Positions 1 through 9,067 of a DNA stretch of 42,284 nucleotides are shown piece after piece (positions within the stretch are counted from its first letter, which is position 1; each line of letters starts with the position of its first letter). The notes beneath the pieces are model-generated. The model saw only the letters and a list, made by a program, of their open reading frames with translations. It was not told where the DNA came from and made no database searches. This DNA comes from Lacimicrobium alkaliphilum (GTDB taxonomy: Bacteria > Pseudomonadota > Gammaproteobacteria > Enterobacterales > Alteromonadaceae), in assembly GCF_002591895.1 (NCBI RefSeq), contig NZ_NISX01000027.1, forward strand, positions 1-42,284. The letters are read 5' to 3'. The position numbers were made by a program, and so were the translations under genes.

Positions 1-291
1 GGTTTACCGGACGGTTACAAAGCCTGGGGAGCCAGGGATATTGCCAACATGAACGGCATTACTACCAGGCTTCACTGGACTTCAGCCCTACAAATGGCAT
101 ATCAACGACGGCGAAGAAGTGTTTGTTGTGCTCGATGGTATTGTTGAAATGAAATACAAGATTAGCGGCGAGGAAAGTTCAGCCATACTAAAAGCCGGTG
201 ATATTTTCTATGCATCTACAGGCACAGAACTGTGGCGTTGTCGCAAGGTGAGGCAAGAGTGCTGGTGGTAGAGGCTGAGGGCAGTGTATAA
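1..291 (+). pseudogene. Cupin-domain protein remnant, frameshifted and cut by the window edge
   Basis: The stretch is coding in three successive frames. Frame 1 gives a cupin-like N-terminal part reading GLPDGYKAWGARDIANMNGI. From about base 91 the sense continues in another frame (YKWHINDGEEVFVVLDG, then KAGDIFYASTGTE), which is the typical cupin barrel pattern of a His/Glu strand followed by an A-G-D-x-x turn. From about base 231 a third frame gives VALSQGEARVLVVEAEGSV and a stop at 289-291. Two frameshifts in under 300 bases argue for a dead gene, though sequencing error cannot be excluded. The 5' end lies outside the window. No specific substrate can be assigned. Confidence 0.6.
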
Positions 292-385
292 GATAAACAA
301 TCACAAACGGCCACACAATAATGTGGGCTGAACGCATTAACGCTTACCGGTGCAGGCAGCGTTATAGCTTTACAGGAAGGTCATT

Positions 386-754
386 ATGCAACGTACTTTT
401 ACTCAGCGAGTAGCGTCCTACGTCAGGGGTGAGCTGGAAAATGCCAATCGTGCAAGGGTAGACGGTGATATTCAACAAGAATTCATTCACCTGGAACGGG
501 CACATGTTATCGGGCAGGAATCAACGTATTGGCACGTCAGGGTCCATGTGCTGATGTTGCTATGGGCTATCCGTAACGGGGCCATTCGGGAAACCCTTGG
601 TCAGGTTTTTCGTATTGTTGGCGCTGCGACCAAAACCGCATTCGGGTTGGTACCGCAAGGCAATACTGGCGGCGCAGATGTCAGCCCATTCAAAAAAATG
701 CCAATAGCGCCGGATTTGGCCGCTTTGATTCAAAAGGCAAAGTCCGGGGTATAA
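386..754 (+). CDS. DUF3703 family protein
   Basis: A 122-residue soluble protein with a good ribosome binding site (GGAAGG about 7 bases before the ATG). The first 45 residues are a charged helix with an E-x-x-H-L-E-R-A-H-V-I-G pattern, then HVRVHVLMLLWAIRNG, and near the end the very characteristic V-P-x-G-N-T-G-G-A-x-V-S-P-F-K-x-M-P-I segment (about residues 90-107). These features match my recollection of the DUF3703 family, whose function is unknown. It stands alone, between a decayed cupin gene and a convergent periplasmic binding protein. No membrane segment or signal peptide is seen. The family call is moderately sure; no activity is claimed. Confidence 0.8.
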   Translation: MQRTFTQRVASYVRGELENANRARVDGDIQQEFIHLERAHVIGQESTYWHVRVHVLMLLWAIRNGAIRETLGQVFRIVGAATKTAFGLVPQGNTGGADVSPFKKMPIAPDLAALIQKAKSGV

Positions 755-765
755 ACATTTGCGCT

Positions 766-790
766 GCCTGGCCGGGCTTTTCCTTTTTTT
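766..790 (+). terminator. Possible weak terminator after the DUF3703 gene
   Basis: A short GC-rich inverted repeat (GCCTGGCCGGGC, 766-777) is followed directly by a T-rich run (TTTTCCTTTTTTT). The stem is only about four pairs, so this is a weak candidate. Confidence 0.4.
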
Positions 791-844
791 GTTGCGTAAA
801 GTCTGCGGGTACGCGCTGCGTCAGGGATACTGAAGGTCAGCATC

Positions 845-1924
845 TTACTTTTTAATTAATTCCATCAGGCGTTGAAGGGAAAAATCATAACTTTCGCGTT
901 GGCTGTGGGTAAGGCTGAAACGGTGAAAGTCCACTTCTTTCCAGAATTCAGGTTGCAGTAACCGTGAAACCGTTTCTGCATTTTCCCGGGTTGCCAGCCC
1001 CATCTCCATCTTCACGCTACCCATATTATAGTTTTTGCTCTCGCGCCGGGAAAAATTAAGGTGATCAGATATCATCACCATAGCCCAGGCTCCCATCATA
1101 AAGTGACCGCCAACACTCGCATTGACCTTCTGTTGCTTTATGGCATCCAACATTTCGGGTAGCCAGTCAAAACCACCAATGCAGAATTTTTGCTTAAATC
1201 CCCCATTAATCAAGGCGTCTGATACCCCCAGGGCCAGCCAGTCAGAGGCTGACCAGAAAATGCTGGTGTCAGGGTAGCGTTGCATCAGGGTAGCAGTTTG
1301 CTGCTGTGCCAGTTCCCTTTGCCATTTTGCATTTACCACCTGATTTAACCTGAACGCAGATTGCGCAGTGATTGCTTGTTTTAAACCCGCCTCTCTGGAA
1401 TCCGCCTCATAGCCATGAAAGCCATTTAGTCCGACTACGCCATTACGGTTTTTTTCTGCCTGCTCTTTGCACACTTTAAGCAGATGCCTGCTGAGTTTTC
1501 TACTGGCTGTTTGATTATCAATATAGATCTCGCCAATCCAGTTGCGGTGTTTTTCTCCGGGCAATCCGATTGCGTCACTCTCATCTTTTAACAGCAAGCG
1601 CTCCAGAGTAATAACATTCATGTCAGGGTACTGCGACAACAACTCAAACAAGGGCTCTCCCGAGCCAGAGAAAATCTGCAGTACCAGATAATCCGGCCTG
1701 CTCACCTGTAACCTTTTATTCAGCTCCTGATGCTGATATATCCTGTGGCCACCGCCATAAATGGTTTCTACATGAAGGTTTAAACTCTCAGCGGCCATGT
1801 TCGTATAGAGTTCAACTCTGGAAAAAAAGGGGTCTTCGGGTGACGAGGGAGAGACAAAAAGAACTTCAACAGCGTTAAGCTCAGCGCAGAACAGTAATGC
1901 AAACAGGCAGTTTTTTGCATACAT
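845..1924 (-). CDS. Periplasmic substrate-binding protein (type I fold, sugar-binding-like)
   Basis: A 359-residue protein with a short N-terminal signal peptide (hydrophobic core LFALLFCAELNA, likely cleavage before VEVLF). The mature part has the alternating layout of type I periplasmic binding proteins of the LacI/ribose-binding class: VLFVSPSSPEDPFF at the start, YLVLQIF, EIYIDNQTASRKLSRHLL (second-lobe entry), FWSASDWLALGVSDALINGG and KFCIGGFDWLPEMLDAI. No ABC permease or ATPase gene adjoins it, so it may feed a sensor rather than a transporter; that is inference. The ATG has only a weak GAGA-type ribosome binding site. The ligand cannot be told from sequence. Confidence 0.8.
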   Translation of the reverse strand: MYAKNCLFALLFCAELNAVEVLFVSPSSPEDPFFSRVELYTNMAAESLNLHVETIYGGGHRIYQHQELNKRLQVSRPDYLVLQIFSGSGEPLFELLSQYPDMNVITLERLLLKDESDAIGLPGEKHRNWIGEIYIDNQTASRKLSRHLLKVCKEQAEKNRNGVVGLNGFHGYEADSREAGLKQAITAQSAFRLNQVVNAKWQRELAQQQTATLMQRYPDTSIFWSASDWLALGVSDALINGGFKQKFCIGGFDWLPEMLDAIKQQKVNASVGGHFMMGAWAMVMISDHLNFSRRESKNYNMGSVKMEMGLATRENAETVSRLLQPEFWKEVDFHRFSLTHSQRESYDFSLQRLMELIKK

Positions 1925-2185
1925 AGGGGTATCTCATACTTATAAGCCAACATCCTTGCTCCAGTATAGACAGGATCATGGTTTCTGACAGTCACAGTAA
2001 AATGAATTGCAAACGGGAGCTGGAGCAAGAGTGATGATCATGAGCGGCGCACAGAATATGTATTAGCGTGACAGAAAGGGCACTCTTCACCAGGTTAACC
2101 GGCGATATAATGTTGCTGTCAGAAGCGCTGTGATTGCCAGGGTTTGTTCACTTCTGCTGGCGATAAAGAGGGCAGAAAGGGGGTA

Positions 2186-2210
2186 AAACAAGGCGGGCTA
2201 AACCCGCCTT
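2186..2210 (-). terminator. Rho-independent terminator of the subtilase gene
   Basis: A perfect 8-bp stem, AAGGCGGG (2190-2197) with CCCGCCTT (2203-2210) and a 5-base loop. On the minus strand the stem is followed by GTTTTA. It sits just after the stop codon of the minus-strand protease gene. Confidence 0.75.
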
Positions 2211-2222
2211 GACAGAAGAGCG

Positions 2223-4259
2223 CTAGTTACAGGCTCCAAGATTTTCCCAGACATCCCAGGTGCCGGAATTCTGCTCCGGATTGTCACCCTGAGACCACCA
2301 TTTGGCGCGGTATTTGTTATTGTTATATTGCACCTGATCGCCACCGGTGTAGACACTACTGCTGTTCCAGGCCGGCAGACCACCACAACCCTGATTATTG
2401 TCACTGACACTGACCAGCTTGGTCACACTGTGACTCAGTCCTTCGGCGTCTTCCACGGTGAGCTCAACACTGTAATTTCCTGCCTGAGCATACTGATGTG
2501 TCGGGTTGGCTGACGTGGAACTCTGGTTGTCACCAAAATTCCAGTTCCAGCTTACAACGCCACTATCATCTGTGCTCTGGTCACTAAAGCTGACCGTCAG
2601 CTCTGAAGCGCTGTGGGAGAAATCAGCCACTGGTGGCTGATTAGTGCCGTTTCCACATGGGCCCTGATCCTGCCACACATTGCTGAACACGTCAGGGCGG
2701 GCGCCGGTTGACCACCAGGTCGCGGTATATAAACGACCGTTGTAACTGACATTATCACCGGATTGATACGATGTGGTCGCTGACCAGGCTGGTACGCCGT
2801 TACATCCGTTACCGGTACCGTCGCTGACGGTGACGCTCTGACTGGTGGTACTTTGCAGACCTTGCTGGTCAGCTACTGTCAGGCTGATGGTATAGGTGCC
2901 TGACTGAGCATAGCTGTGTACCGGGTCTTGTGCCGTGTCACTGCTGCCGTCACCAAAGCTCCAGTTCCAGCTTACAACACCCTGATCATCGGTTGACGTA
3001 TCGGTAAGTGAAACCGTCAGGCCGTTCTGACTCACACTGAACGAGGCTTGCGGAGGGGTATTCTGATTGCCGCCGCCTTCGAGGAACTCCGTATTAACCA
3101 GGCGGTTAACACTGCCGTTGGTGCCACTGATTTTACCTGTTGCCGCATTGGTGTATAACGCCTGTGCCACACTGGCAGGTGAGCTACTGCCATTTTTATC
3201 CAGATAAAGTGCGGCAACACCGGCCACATGAGGGCTTGCCATCGAGGTTCCGCTAATACTGTTGGTGGCGTTACTGCCGCCAATCCAGGTTGACTGAATG
3301 CTTGAGCCCGGCGCAAAAATATCCACACAACTGCCCCAGTTAGAGAAATTGGAACGGCTGTCACTGCTGGTAGTGGACCCAACAGTGATTGCTGCGCTGA
3401 CTCTGGCGGGCGAATACTGGCAGGCATTGGCGTTGTCGTTTCCTGCTGCAACCACAGTGCTGACACCAGACTGAATCAGTCGGTTTGTGGCCTGATCCAA
3501 AGCAGTGGAGGCGCCGCCGCCCAGGCTCATGTTGGCTACTGCAGGCAGGGTGGCATTACCCGCGACCCAGTCAATTCCCTGGATAATGGCGGTTGAGGTG
3601 GTTTCGCCACTGCAGCCAAATACCTTTACCGAGTGCAGGGTGACTTGTTTGGCAACACCGTAAGTGGTGGAGCCGATGGTTCCAGCCACATGGGTGCCAT
3701 GGCCGTTGCAGTCTTCCGGGCTGTTGCCAATGGTGGTTATCGTACTGCCGATCCGACCTGAGAACTGAACATGGCTGGTGTTAATACCGGTATCGATAAC
3801 GTAGGCATTAATCCCTGCTGCTGAGTAATCATGGCGGTAACTGTTATCGAGCGGACGATCCTGCTGGTCGATGCGATCAAGCCCCCAGGTGGGATTATTC
3901 TGCACCGCATTAAGACGGAAGATTTGCACGGGTTCAATGTAATCAACATTGTCTTGTGCAAGCAGTGTGTTCAGCCCCTGCTCATCTGTAGTAATGGCGT
4001 AGCCTTGCAACGCATGGTGAAACTCGGCGCTCACCGTGCCCTGCGTTGCAGCAACAGCAGAGCGGGCTTGCTGAGTGACAAAGGTTTCTGTCTGTTGCAG
4101 GCCGGATGATTGTGGTTTAAGTACCACAATATACTGATCCGCGACCGTGATTTCAGCGGGCGTGGAGAGTAGCCTGGCTTCGGCCCAGGCCTGGCCCAGG
4201 GGTATCAGCGCCAGTGCAAGACCGGCAACTAACCAGTGTTTATAGATTGTTTTTTTCAT
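2223..4259 (-). CDS. Secreted S8 family serine protease (subtilase) with two PKD and two carbohydrate-binding modules
   Basis: Extracellular protease of 678 residues, counted from the ATG at 4257-4259, which has AAGGAAA upstream; 15 further codons before it are open but have no such site. Order: signal peptide (1-26, ending AWA), I9-type inhibitory propeptide (about 42-113), S8 catalytic domain (about 147-395), PKD domain, CBM5/12-like module, second PKD, second CBM5/12-like module. The catalytic triad is visible: Asp156 (VIDTG), His187 (GHGTHVAG), Ser339 (SGTSMASPHVAG), plus oxyanion Asn274 (AAGND). The two PKD-CBM units are clearly related (SWNWSFGD / SWNWNFGD and TATWWSTG / RAKWWSQG), indicating internal duplication. 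Such C-terminal modules usually anchor the enzyme to polysaccharide such as chitin; the substrate is inferred. Confidence 0.93.
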   Translation of the reverse strand: MKKTIYKHWLVAGLALALIPLGQAWAEARLLSTPAEITVADQYIVVLKPQSSGLQQTETFVTQQARSAVAATQGTVSAEFHHALQGYAITTDEQGLNTLLAQDNVDYIEPVQIFRLNAVQNNPTWGLDRIDQQDRPLDNSYRHDYSAAGINAYVIDTGINTSHVQFSGRIGSTITTIGNSPEDCNGHGTHVAGTIGSTTYGVAKQVTLHSVKVFGCSGETTSTAIIQGIDWVAGNATLPAVANMSLGGGASTALDQATNRLIQSGVSTVVAAGNDNANACQYSPARVSAAITVGSTTSSDSRSNFSNWGSCVDIFAPGSSIQSTWIGGSNATNSISGTSMASPHVAGVAALYLDKNGSSSPASVAQALYTNAATGKISGTNGSVNRLVNTEFLEGGGNQNTPPQASFSVSQNGLTVSLTDTSTDDQGVVSWNWSFGDGSSDTAQDPVHSYAQSGTYTISLTVADQQGLQSTTSQSVTVSDGTGNGCNGVPAWSATTSYQSGDNVSYNGRLYTATWWSTGARPDVFSNVWQDQGPCGNGTNQPPVADFSHSASELTVSFSDQSTDDSGVVSWNWNFGDNQSSTSANPTHQYAQAGNYSVELTVEDAEGLSHSVTKLVSVSDNNQGCGGLPAWNSSSVYTGGDQVQYNNNKYRAKWWSQGDNPEQNSGTWDVWENLGACN

Positions 4260-4635
4260 AATATTTCCTTGAATTTTTTTTTGTTCGACTACCTTGTTGC
4301 TCAACCACTTCAGAGCACATCAAAGTCAAGCCAAAAGCGATAGATATAGCAATGCGTTTGCTAGACCAAAATCCACTGGCTATTTATTAAACGATCTATA
4401 TCAATTTGAGGTGGTCTTGTAACACAAAGTTAACTTTAGTGTAACGAAATGATAACGCTGTCATTCGCGGCCGGTAAGGTATTGACTTATTTTGTATCAA
4501 CAGCATATGGGCCCGTGTGCCTTAATCCTGTCAATGGATAAGGCTGTTGCAGATGGACAGAAAGAATACTCGTGTAATACCGGATTTAGCATGCTGAGAG
4601 GCACTCAGATTGCCCGAGTCAGCCCCTCAGTGATG
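4260..4635. other. Intergenic stretch with no gene
   Basis: AT-rich upstream region of the subtilase. An open frame on the plus strand runs from 4492 through the panB remnant but has no coding signature of its own. I see no convincing promoter hexamers, RNA gene or repeat here. Confidence 0.5.
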
Positions 4636-4914
4636 TTACTTTTTGATTCCGAAGCAATGTTCGGGAGCAGGAAAGATGCCTGTTCTTACTTCTTTTTCAA
4701 ATTGCGCAAATACGTCTTTGAGCGTGGTACTGAGATCGACATATTGTTTGGTAAATTTCGGAACATAGTCGCAGAACAGGCGAGGCATGTCTTCTGTGAC
4801 CAGTACCTGTCCGTCACACTCTGCAGAGGCACCAATGCCGATCGCAGGGATCGCAACAGACTCGTGATTTTCCTCGCAGCCTTCTCAAACACCCCTTCAA
4901 TCAGTATCGAGTAA
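4636..4914 (-). pseudogene. panB: C-terminal remnant of panB (3-methyl-2-oxobutanoate hydroxymethyltransferase)
   Basis: On the minus strand, bases from about 4914 read SILIEGVFEKAARKIT; after a frameshift near 4865 the sense continues as ESVAIPAIGIGASAECDGQ, then VLVTEDMPRLFCDYVPKFTK, and ends FPAPEHCFGIKK with a TAA at 4636-4638. The I-P-x-I-G-I-G-A segment, the D-G-Q-V-L-V turn and the P-x-P-E-H-x-F tail are hallmarks of the PanB C-terminus. The N-terminal two-thirds of the enzyme (normally about 265-280 residues) are absent, so this is a truncated and frameshifted relic. The functional pantothenate gene is presumably elsewhere. Confidence 0.8.
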
Positions 4915-5192
4915 ATACCAACTAAATATTGTTATTACCGAACAAATGGGGATTTTATGACGTTAAGTGCATTTTGTTCCACTTTAGTTACCGAAAAAGC
5001 TGATCTCAATAGGTTTTTTCTGTTTTTTATAACACCCGGGATGGTTGTTTCTATAGGCTCTGGTGGGTCTGAAAAGGAAGAAAATCCACTTTGCTTTTAC
5101 AAACGTAGACAAGAATAATTTTCAGGTATATGCTCCGCAAAAATTCATCCGCTATGTTTATATATTAACCATCAGTAAAAAGAGGGTCAGCC
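4915..5192 (+). promoter_or_regulatory. putA upstream region
   Basis: About 280 AT-rich bases with no gene. The putA ATG is preceded by AGAGGG at a normal spacing, and an in-frame stop lies just upstream, fixing the start. No clear -35/-10 pair or operator stands out. Confidence 0.4.
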
Positions 5193-8100
5193 ATGTTATA
5201 CGATAATAATCTCGTTACCGAATGCCCGATCAGACAGATGATCAGGGATTTTTATCGCATCGATGAAAATCTGGCTGTAGACCATATTTTACCTGATGCT
5301 GAAGTGAACATGAGTGCGCGCAGTCGTGCCTGGGAGCGGGCCCGCATGATGGTGTTGCAGATTCGCGATGAACAGCGGGGCAGCAGCGGTATCGATGCAC
5401 TGCTGGAGGAGTACTCCCTGTCCAGTGATGAAGGCGTGGTGCTGATGTGTCTGGCCGAAGCCTTGCTGCGCGTGCCCGACAAGAAAACGCAGGATGAACT
5501 GATCCGTGACAAACTGTCAAAAGGTCGCTGGAGTAGCCACCTGGGCAGCAGTGACTCGCTGTTTGTTAATGCCTCTTCCTGGGGCCTGCTACTGACCGGC
5601 AGCATGGTCAGCTATGCCGATCATCGCCGTGCCGATCATTTTGGTTTGCTGAAACGCACCCTGGGCAGAGTCGGTGAGCCGGTCATTCGCAAGTCTATGA
5701 ATATTGCCATGAAGATCATGGGCCGGCAGTTTGTAATGGGAGAAACCATCGAAGATGCGGTGGAGCGGGCCCAGAACAAAGAAAAAATCGGTTATGTGTA
5801 TTCCTATGACATGCTTGGCGAAGGGGCCCGCACAATGCGTGATGCCAAGCGTTATTATGATGCCTACGCCCATGCCATTGAAGTGATTGGCCGTGCCGCT
5901 GGTGGCCGTGGGCCACGGCGCAGCCCCGGCATTTCGGTTAAGCTTTCGGCCATTCATCCGCGTTATGAATTTACCCACAGAGAGCGGGTGATGGCAGAGA
6001 TCCCGCCACGGCTCAAAGCCTTGTGTTTATTAGCGAAAAAGCATGATATCGGGCTTACCGTTGACGCCGAGGAATCTGAACGTCTGGATATCTCCCTGGA
6101 CATCATCGAAGCGGTCTTCACCGATCCGGAGCTGGAAAACTGGACCGGCTTTGGTATGGCCGTGCAGTCCTATCAGAAGCGGGCCATGTACGTGATTGAC
6201 TGGTTGCGTGATCTGACTCAGCGAGCCGGGCGCAAAATGATGGTGCGGCTGGTCAAAGGGGCCTACTGGGATACAGAAATTAAAAACGCCCAGAAAGAAG
6301 GACTGGAGCACTTTCCGGTATTCACCCGAAAGTCATCTACAGATGTGTCATACCATGCCTGCGCCAATCGTCTGCTGGATTACCGTGACACCATTTATCC
6401 GCAGTTTGCCACGCACAACGCCTATACCGCGTCTGTCATCATTGAGCTGGCTGGTGACGATAAAGAAGGGTTTGAATTCCAGTGCCTGCATGGCATGGGC
6501 GACTCTTTGTATGATCAGATCGTCAGAACCGATCATATCCAGTGTCGTGTCTATGCGCCGGTGGGCCAGCATGAAGAGTTGCTGGCCTATCTGGTGCGTC
6601 GCTTGCTCGAAAACGGTGCCAACTCGTCTTTTGTGAATGCCATTGTGGATGACAGTAAGCCAGTGGAATCTCTGCTTGAAGATCCGGTGGAGAAAACTCA
6701 GCGACTGAAACGCAAATACAATGAACAGATCCAAAAGCCCATCGCTTTGTTTGGCGATGAGCGGGATAACTCTAAAGGGCTGGACGTCACCGATATCAAT
6801 GCCCTGAGCCCGCTGAAAATTACGCTGGATCGCTGGATAACCGAAAACAGTTTTAGCGAAGCCGACATACCCGACGGTCACCACGCAGTGCGCAACCCGG
6901 CTAATCGCGACGAGATTATTGGTTATCATCAGTATGATACCAAAGAGACCATGCTGGAAAAGCTGGAAACGGCGCACAGCCACTTCCAGAGCTGGTCGCA
7001 AAAGCCCATGTCGGAACGTGCCGATATGCTGCGCCGGATTGCCGATATTCTGGAAAGACACAGTGACGAACTGATCGCCATTTGTATCAAAGAAGCCGGC
7101 AAAACCCTCAAGGACAGCGTTGACGAAGTGCGTGAAGCGGTGGATTTCTGCCGTTATTATGCTGCCCGTGGAGAGCTGCTGGCCGAGGATGAGCGTCTGT
7201 CTCCCCGTGGAGTGGTACTGTGTATCAGCCCATGGAACTTCCCTCTGGCCATCTTCCTCGGTCAGGTGGTAGCCGCACTGGTGACCGGGAATACGGTGGT
7301 GGCCAAACCTGCCGAGCAAACCAGCCTGATCGCCAAACGTACGATTACTCTGATGGAATCCGTTGGCTTACCTCCGGGTGTGGTGGTAAGCGTGATTGCT
7401 GAAGGTCCTTTGGTTGGCAGTACCTTACTGCCGGATGAGCGTATCAAGGCGGTGATGTTCACCGGCTCCACTCAGACCGGCTCTTTGATTGCCCGTAGTC
7501 TGGCAGCACGGCATGGGGAACAGGTGCCACTGATCGCCGAAACCGGAGGTCAGAATTGCATGATTGTGGACTCCACGGCGTTGCCGGAGCAGGTGGTGGA
7601 CGATGTGATTGCATCGGGTTTTCAGAGTGCCGGTCAGCGCTGTTCAGCATTGCGGGTGTTGTTCCTGCAGGAAGATATCGCCGATCAGGTGATTACCATG
7701 CTTAAAGGCGCGCTGGCTGAATTGTCATTGGGCGATCCGGCGTATCTGTCAACGGATGTTGGCCCGGTAATTGATAATAAGGCACTGGCAAACCTGACCG
7801 CTCACGTTGACGCCATGCAGGGTAAAGCTGAGCTGTTGTTTGAAAGCAGCATTCCGGACAGTTGCGCACAGGGAACCTACTTTGCCCCGCGCCTGTATGA
7901 GATCAAAGACATAGACGTGCTGCAAAAAGAGGTGTTCGGCCCTTGTGTGCATATTGTGCGTTATAAAGCGGCAGAGCTTAACGAAGTGATGGACAAAATC
8001 AATTCCACCGGGTTTGGCTTAACCATGGGCATTCACTCGCGTATTGATGAACGGGCCATTGAGCTGGCCAGGCTGGCGCGGGTCGGTAATGTCTATATCA

Positions 8101-9002
8101 ACCGCAATATGATTGGCGCAGTGGTTGGAGTGCAGCCCTTCGGCGGGCGCAACTTATCCGGTACCGGCCCTAAAGCCGGCGGGCCTAACTATCTGCCCCG
8201 CCTGATGCTGGAAAAAGCCACGCCTAAGCCGCCCAAAGAGGCCACCGGTAATGAGGTGGACGAGGCCCTGGAGAGCAATGACAGGGACCGTCAGGAAGCC
8301 CGGGAGGTGATGGACAATGCCGTGGCGGCCGAGCAGCAATGGCGGTTGATGGATTTAAACACGCGGACATCTTCGGTGCGCCAGCTACTGGCGAAAATCG
8401 CCAAAGTCGATATTGTCGAAGAGCTGGCCGATGACTTAAACAGCACGCTGGCGGTGGCACGCTCGCAGCTGTTCGCCATTGAAAAGCGTCTGAAAAAGCC
8501 AAAGGTACTGCCGGGGCCAACCGGTGAATCCAACGTGCTGTATCTGGAGCCACGTGGGGTGCTGGTGTGTTTTGCCGACAAAGACGTGACCTTTGAATAC
8601 TGGACATTGTCTATCGTCACCGCACTGGCAACAGGGAATACGGTGATTTCGGTGGTGTCTGATGTGTTTTACGAGGAAGCGCTGGCGTTTCGTGACAAGT
8701 TTATGGCCACCGGTGCACCACACGGGGTGTTTCAGGTAGTGCATTTGCGCCATTTACAGGCACTACTCGAAGAGCCTAAACTGGCCGGGGTGGTCATTGA
8801 CAGTAACAGCGAACGTAGCGCCTATATTGCCAACCTGCTGGCCCGGCGTGAAGGGGCAATTCTGCCGGTGATCACCGCAGAATATAACGATAACCTGATC
8901 CAGCGTGTGCTCTGTGAAAAAACCATTAGTATTGATACCACTGCCTCAGGGGGGAATACCTCACTGATGACCCTGGTCGAAGATGAAGAGTTGCTTTACT
9001 GA
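5193..9002 (+). CDS. putA: Bifunctional proline dehydrogenase / L-glutamate gamma-semialdehyde dehydrogenase PutA
   Basis: Oxidises proline to glutamate in two linked steps, feeding electrons through FAD to quinone and then to NAD. The 1269 residues hold an FAD-binding PRODH barrel (about 80-480; ISVKLSAIHPRYE, LVKGAYWDTEIK, FQCLHGMGDSLYDQIV, YAPVGQHEELLAYLVRRLLE), a GSALDH domain (about 560-1030) with catalytic Glu783 (LIAETGG) and Cys817 (GQRCS), and a C-terminal ALDH-like extra domain (about 1060-1269) as in long PutAs. Compared with E. coli PutA (1320 residues) it lacks the N-terminal ribbon-helix-helix; an upstream stop codon rules out a hidden extension. It is therefore probably not its own repressor, and no adjacent regulator or putP is visible. 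Confidence 0.97.
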   Translation: MLYDNNLVTECPIRQMIRDFYRIDENLAVDHILPDAEVNMSARSRAWERARMMVLQIRDEQRGSSGIDALLEEYSLSSDEGVVLMCLAEALLRVPDKKTQDELIRDKLSKGRWSSHLGSSDSLFVNASSWGLLLTGSMVSYADHRRADHFGLLKRTLGRVGEPVIRKSMNIAMKIMGRQFVMGETIEDAVERAQNKEKIGYVYSYDMLGEGARTMRDAKRYYDAYAHAIEVIGRAAGGRGPRRSPGISVKLSAIHPRYEFTHRERVMAEIPPRLKALCLLAKKHDIGLTVDAEESERLDISLDIIEAVFTDPELENWTGFGMAVQSYQKRAMYVIDWLRDLTQRAGRKMMVRLVKGAYWDTEIKNAQKEGLEHFPVFTRKSSTDVSYHACANRLLDYRDTIYPQFATHNAYTASVIIELAGDDKEGFEFQCLHGMGDSLYDQIVRTDHIQCRVYAPVGQHEELLAYLVRRLLENGANSSFVNAIVDDSKPVESLLEDPVEKTQRLKRKYNEQIQKPIALFGDERDNSKGLDVTDINALSPLKITLDRWITENSFSEADIPDGHHAVRNPANRDEIIGYHQYDTKETMLEKLETAHSHFQSWSQKPMSERADMLRRIADILERHSDELIAICIKEAGKTLKDSVDEVREAVDFCRYYAARGELLAEDERLSPRGVVLCISPWNFPLAIFLGQVVAALVTGNTVVAKPAEQTSLIAKRTITLMESVGLPPGVVVSVIAEGPLVGSTLLPDERIKAVMFTGSTQTGSLIARSLAARHGEQVPLIAETGGQNCMIVDSTALPEQVVDDVIASGFQSAGQRCSALRVLFLQEDIADQVITMLKGALAELSLGDPAYLSTDVGPVIDNKALANLTAHVDAMQGKAELLFESSIPDSCAQGTYFAPRLYEIKDIDVLQKEVFGPCVHIVRYKAAELNEVMDKINSTGFGLTMGIHSRIDERAIELARLARVGNVYINRNMIGAVVGVQPFGGRNLSGTGPKAGGPNYLPRLMLEKATPKPPKEATGNEVDEALESNDRDRQEAREVMDNAVAAEQQWRLMDLNTRTSSVRQLLAKIAKVDIVEELADDLNSTLAVARSQLFAIEKRLKKPKVLPGPTGESNVLYLEPRGVLVCFADKDVTFEYWTLSIVTALATGNTVISVVSDVFYEEALAFRDKFMATGAPHGVFQVVHLRHLQALLEEPKLAGVVIDSNSERSAYIANLLARREGAILPVITAEYNDNLIQRVLCEKTISIDTTASGGNTSLMTLVEDEELLY

Positions 9003-9024
9003 CGACAGTGTCAGGACGTTTATC

Positions 9025-9058
9025 AAAAAAACAGCCCCGCTTTTGCTGGGCTGTTTCG
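9025..9058 (-). terminator. Rho-independent terminator between convergent putA and narK
   Basis: A 9-bp stem AAACAGCCC (9029-9037) with GGGCTGTTT (9048-9056). The A-run at 9025-9031 becomes a T-run on the minus strand, so it best serves the minus-strand transporter; it could also stop putA. Confidence 0.8.
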
Positions 9059-9067
9059 TATCACTTA

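Noticed and set aside
4492-4914. 140-residue plus-strand open frame
   Set aside because: It lies antisense to the panB remnant, has no ribosome binding site and no recognisable protein pattern.
6348-7319. 323-residue minus-strand frame inside putA
   Set aside because: Shadow of a strongly conserved PutA coding sequence; low-complexity composition and no family pattern.
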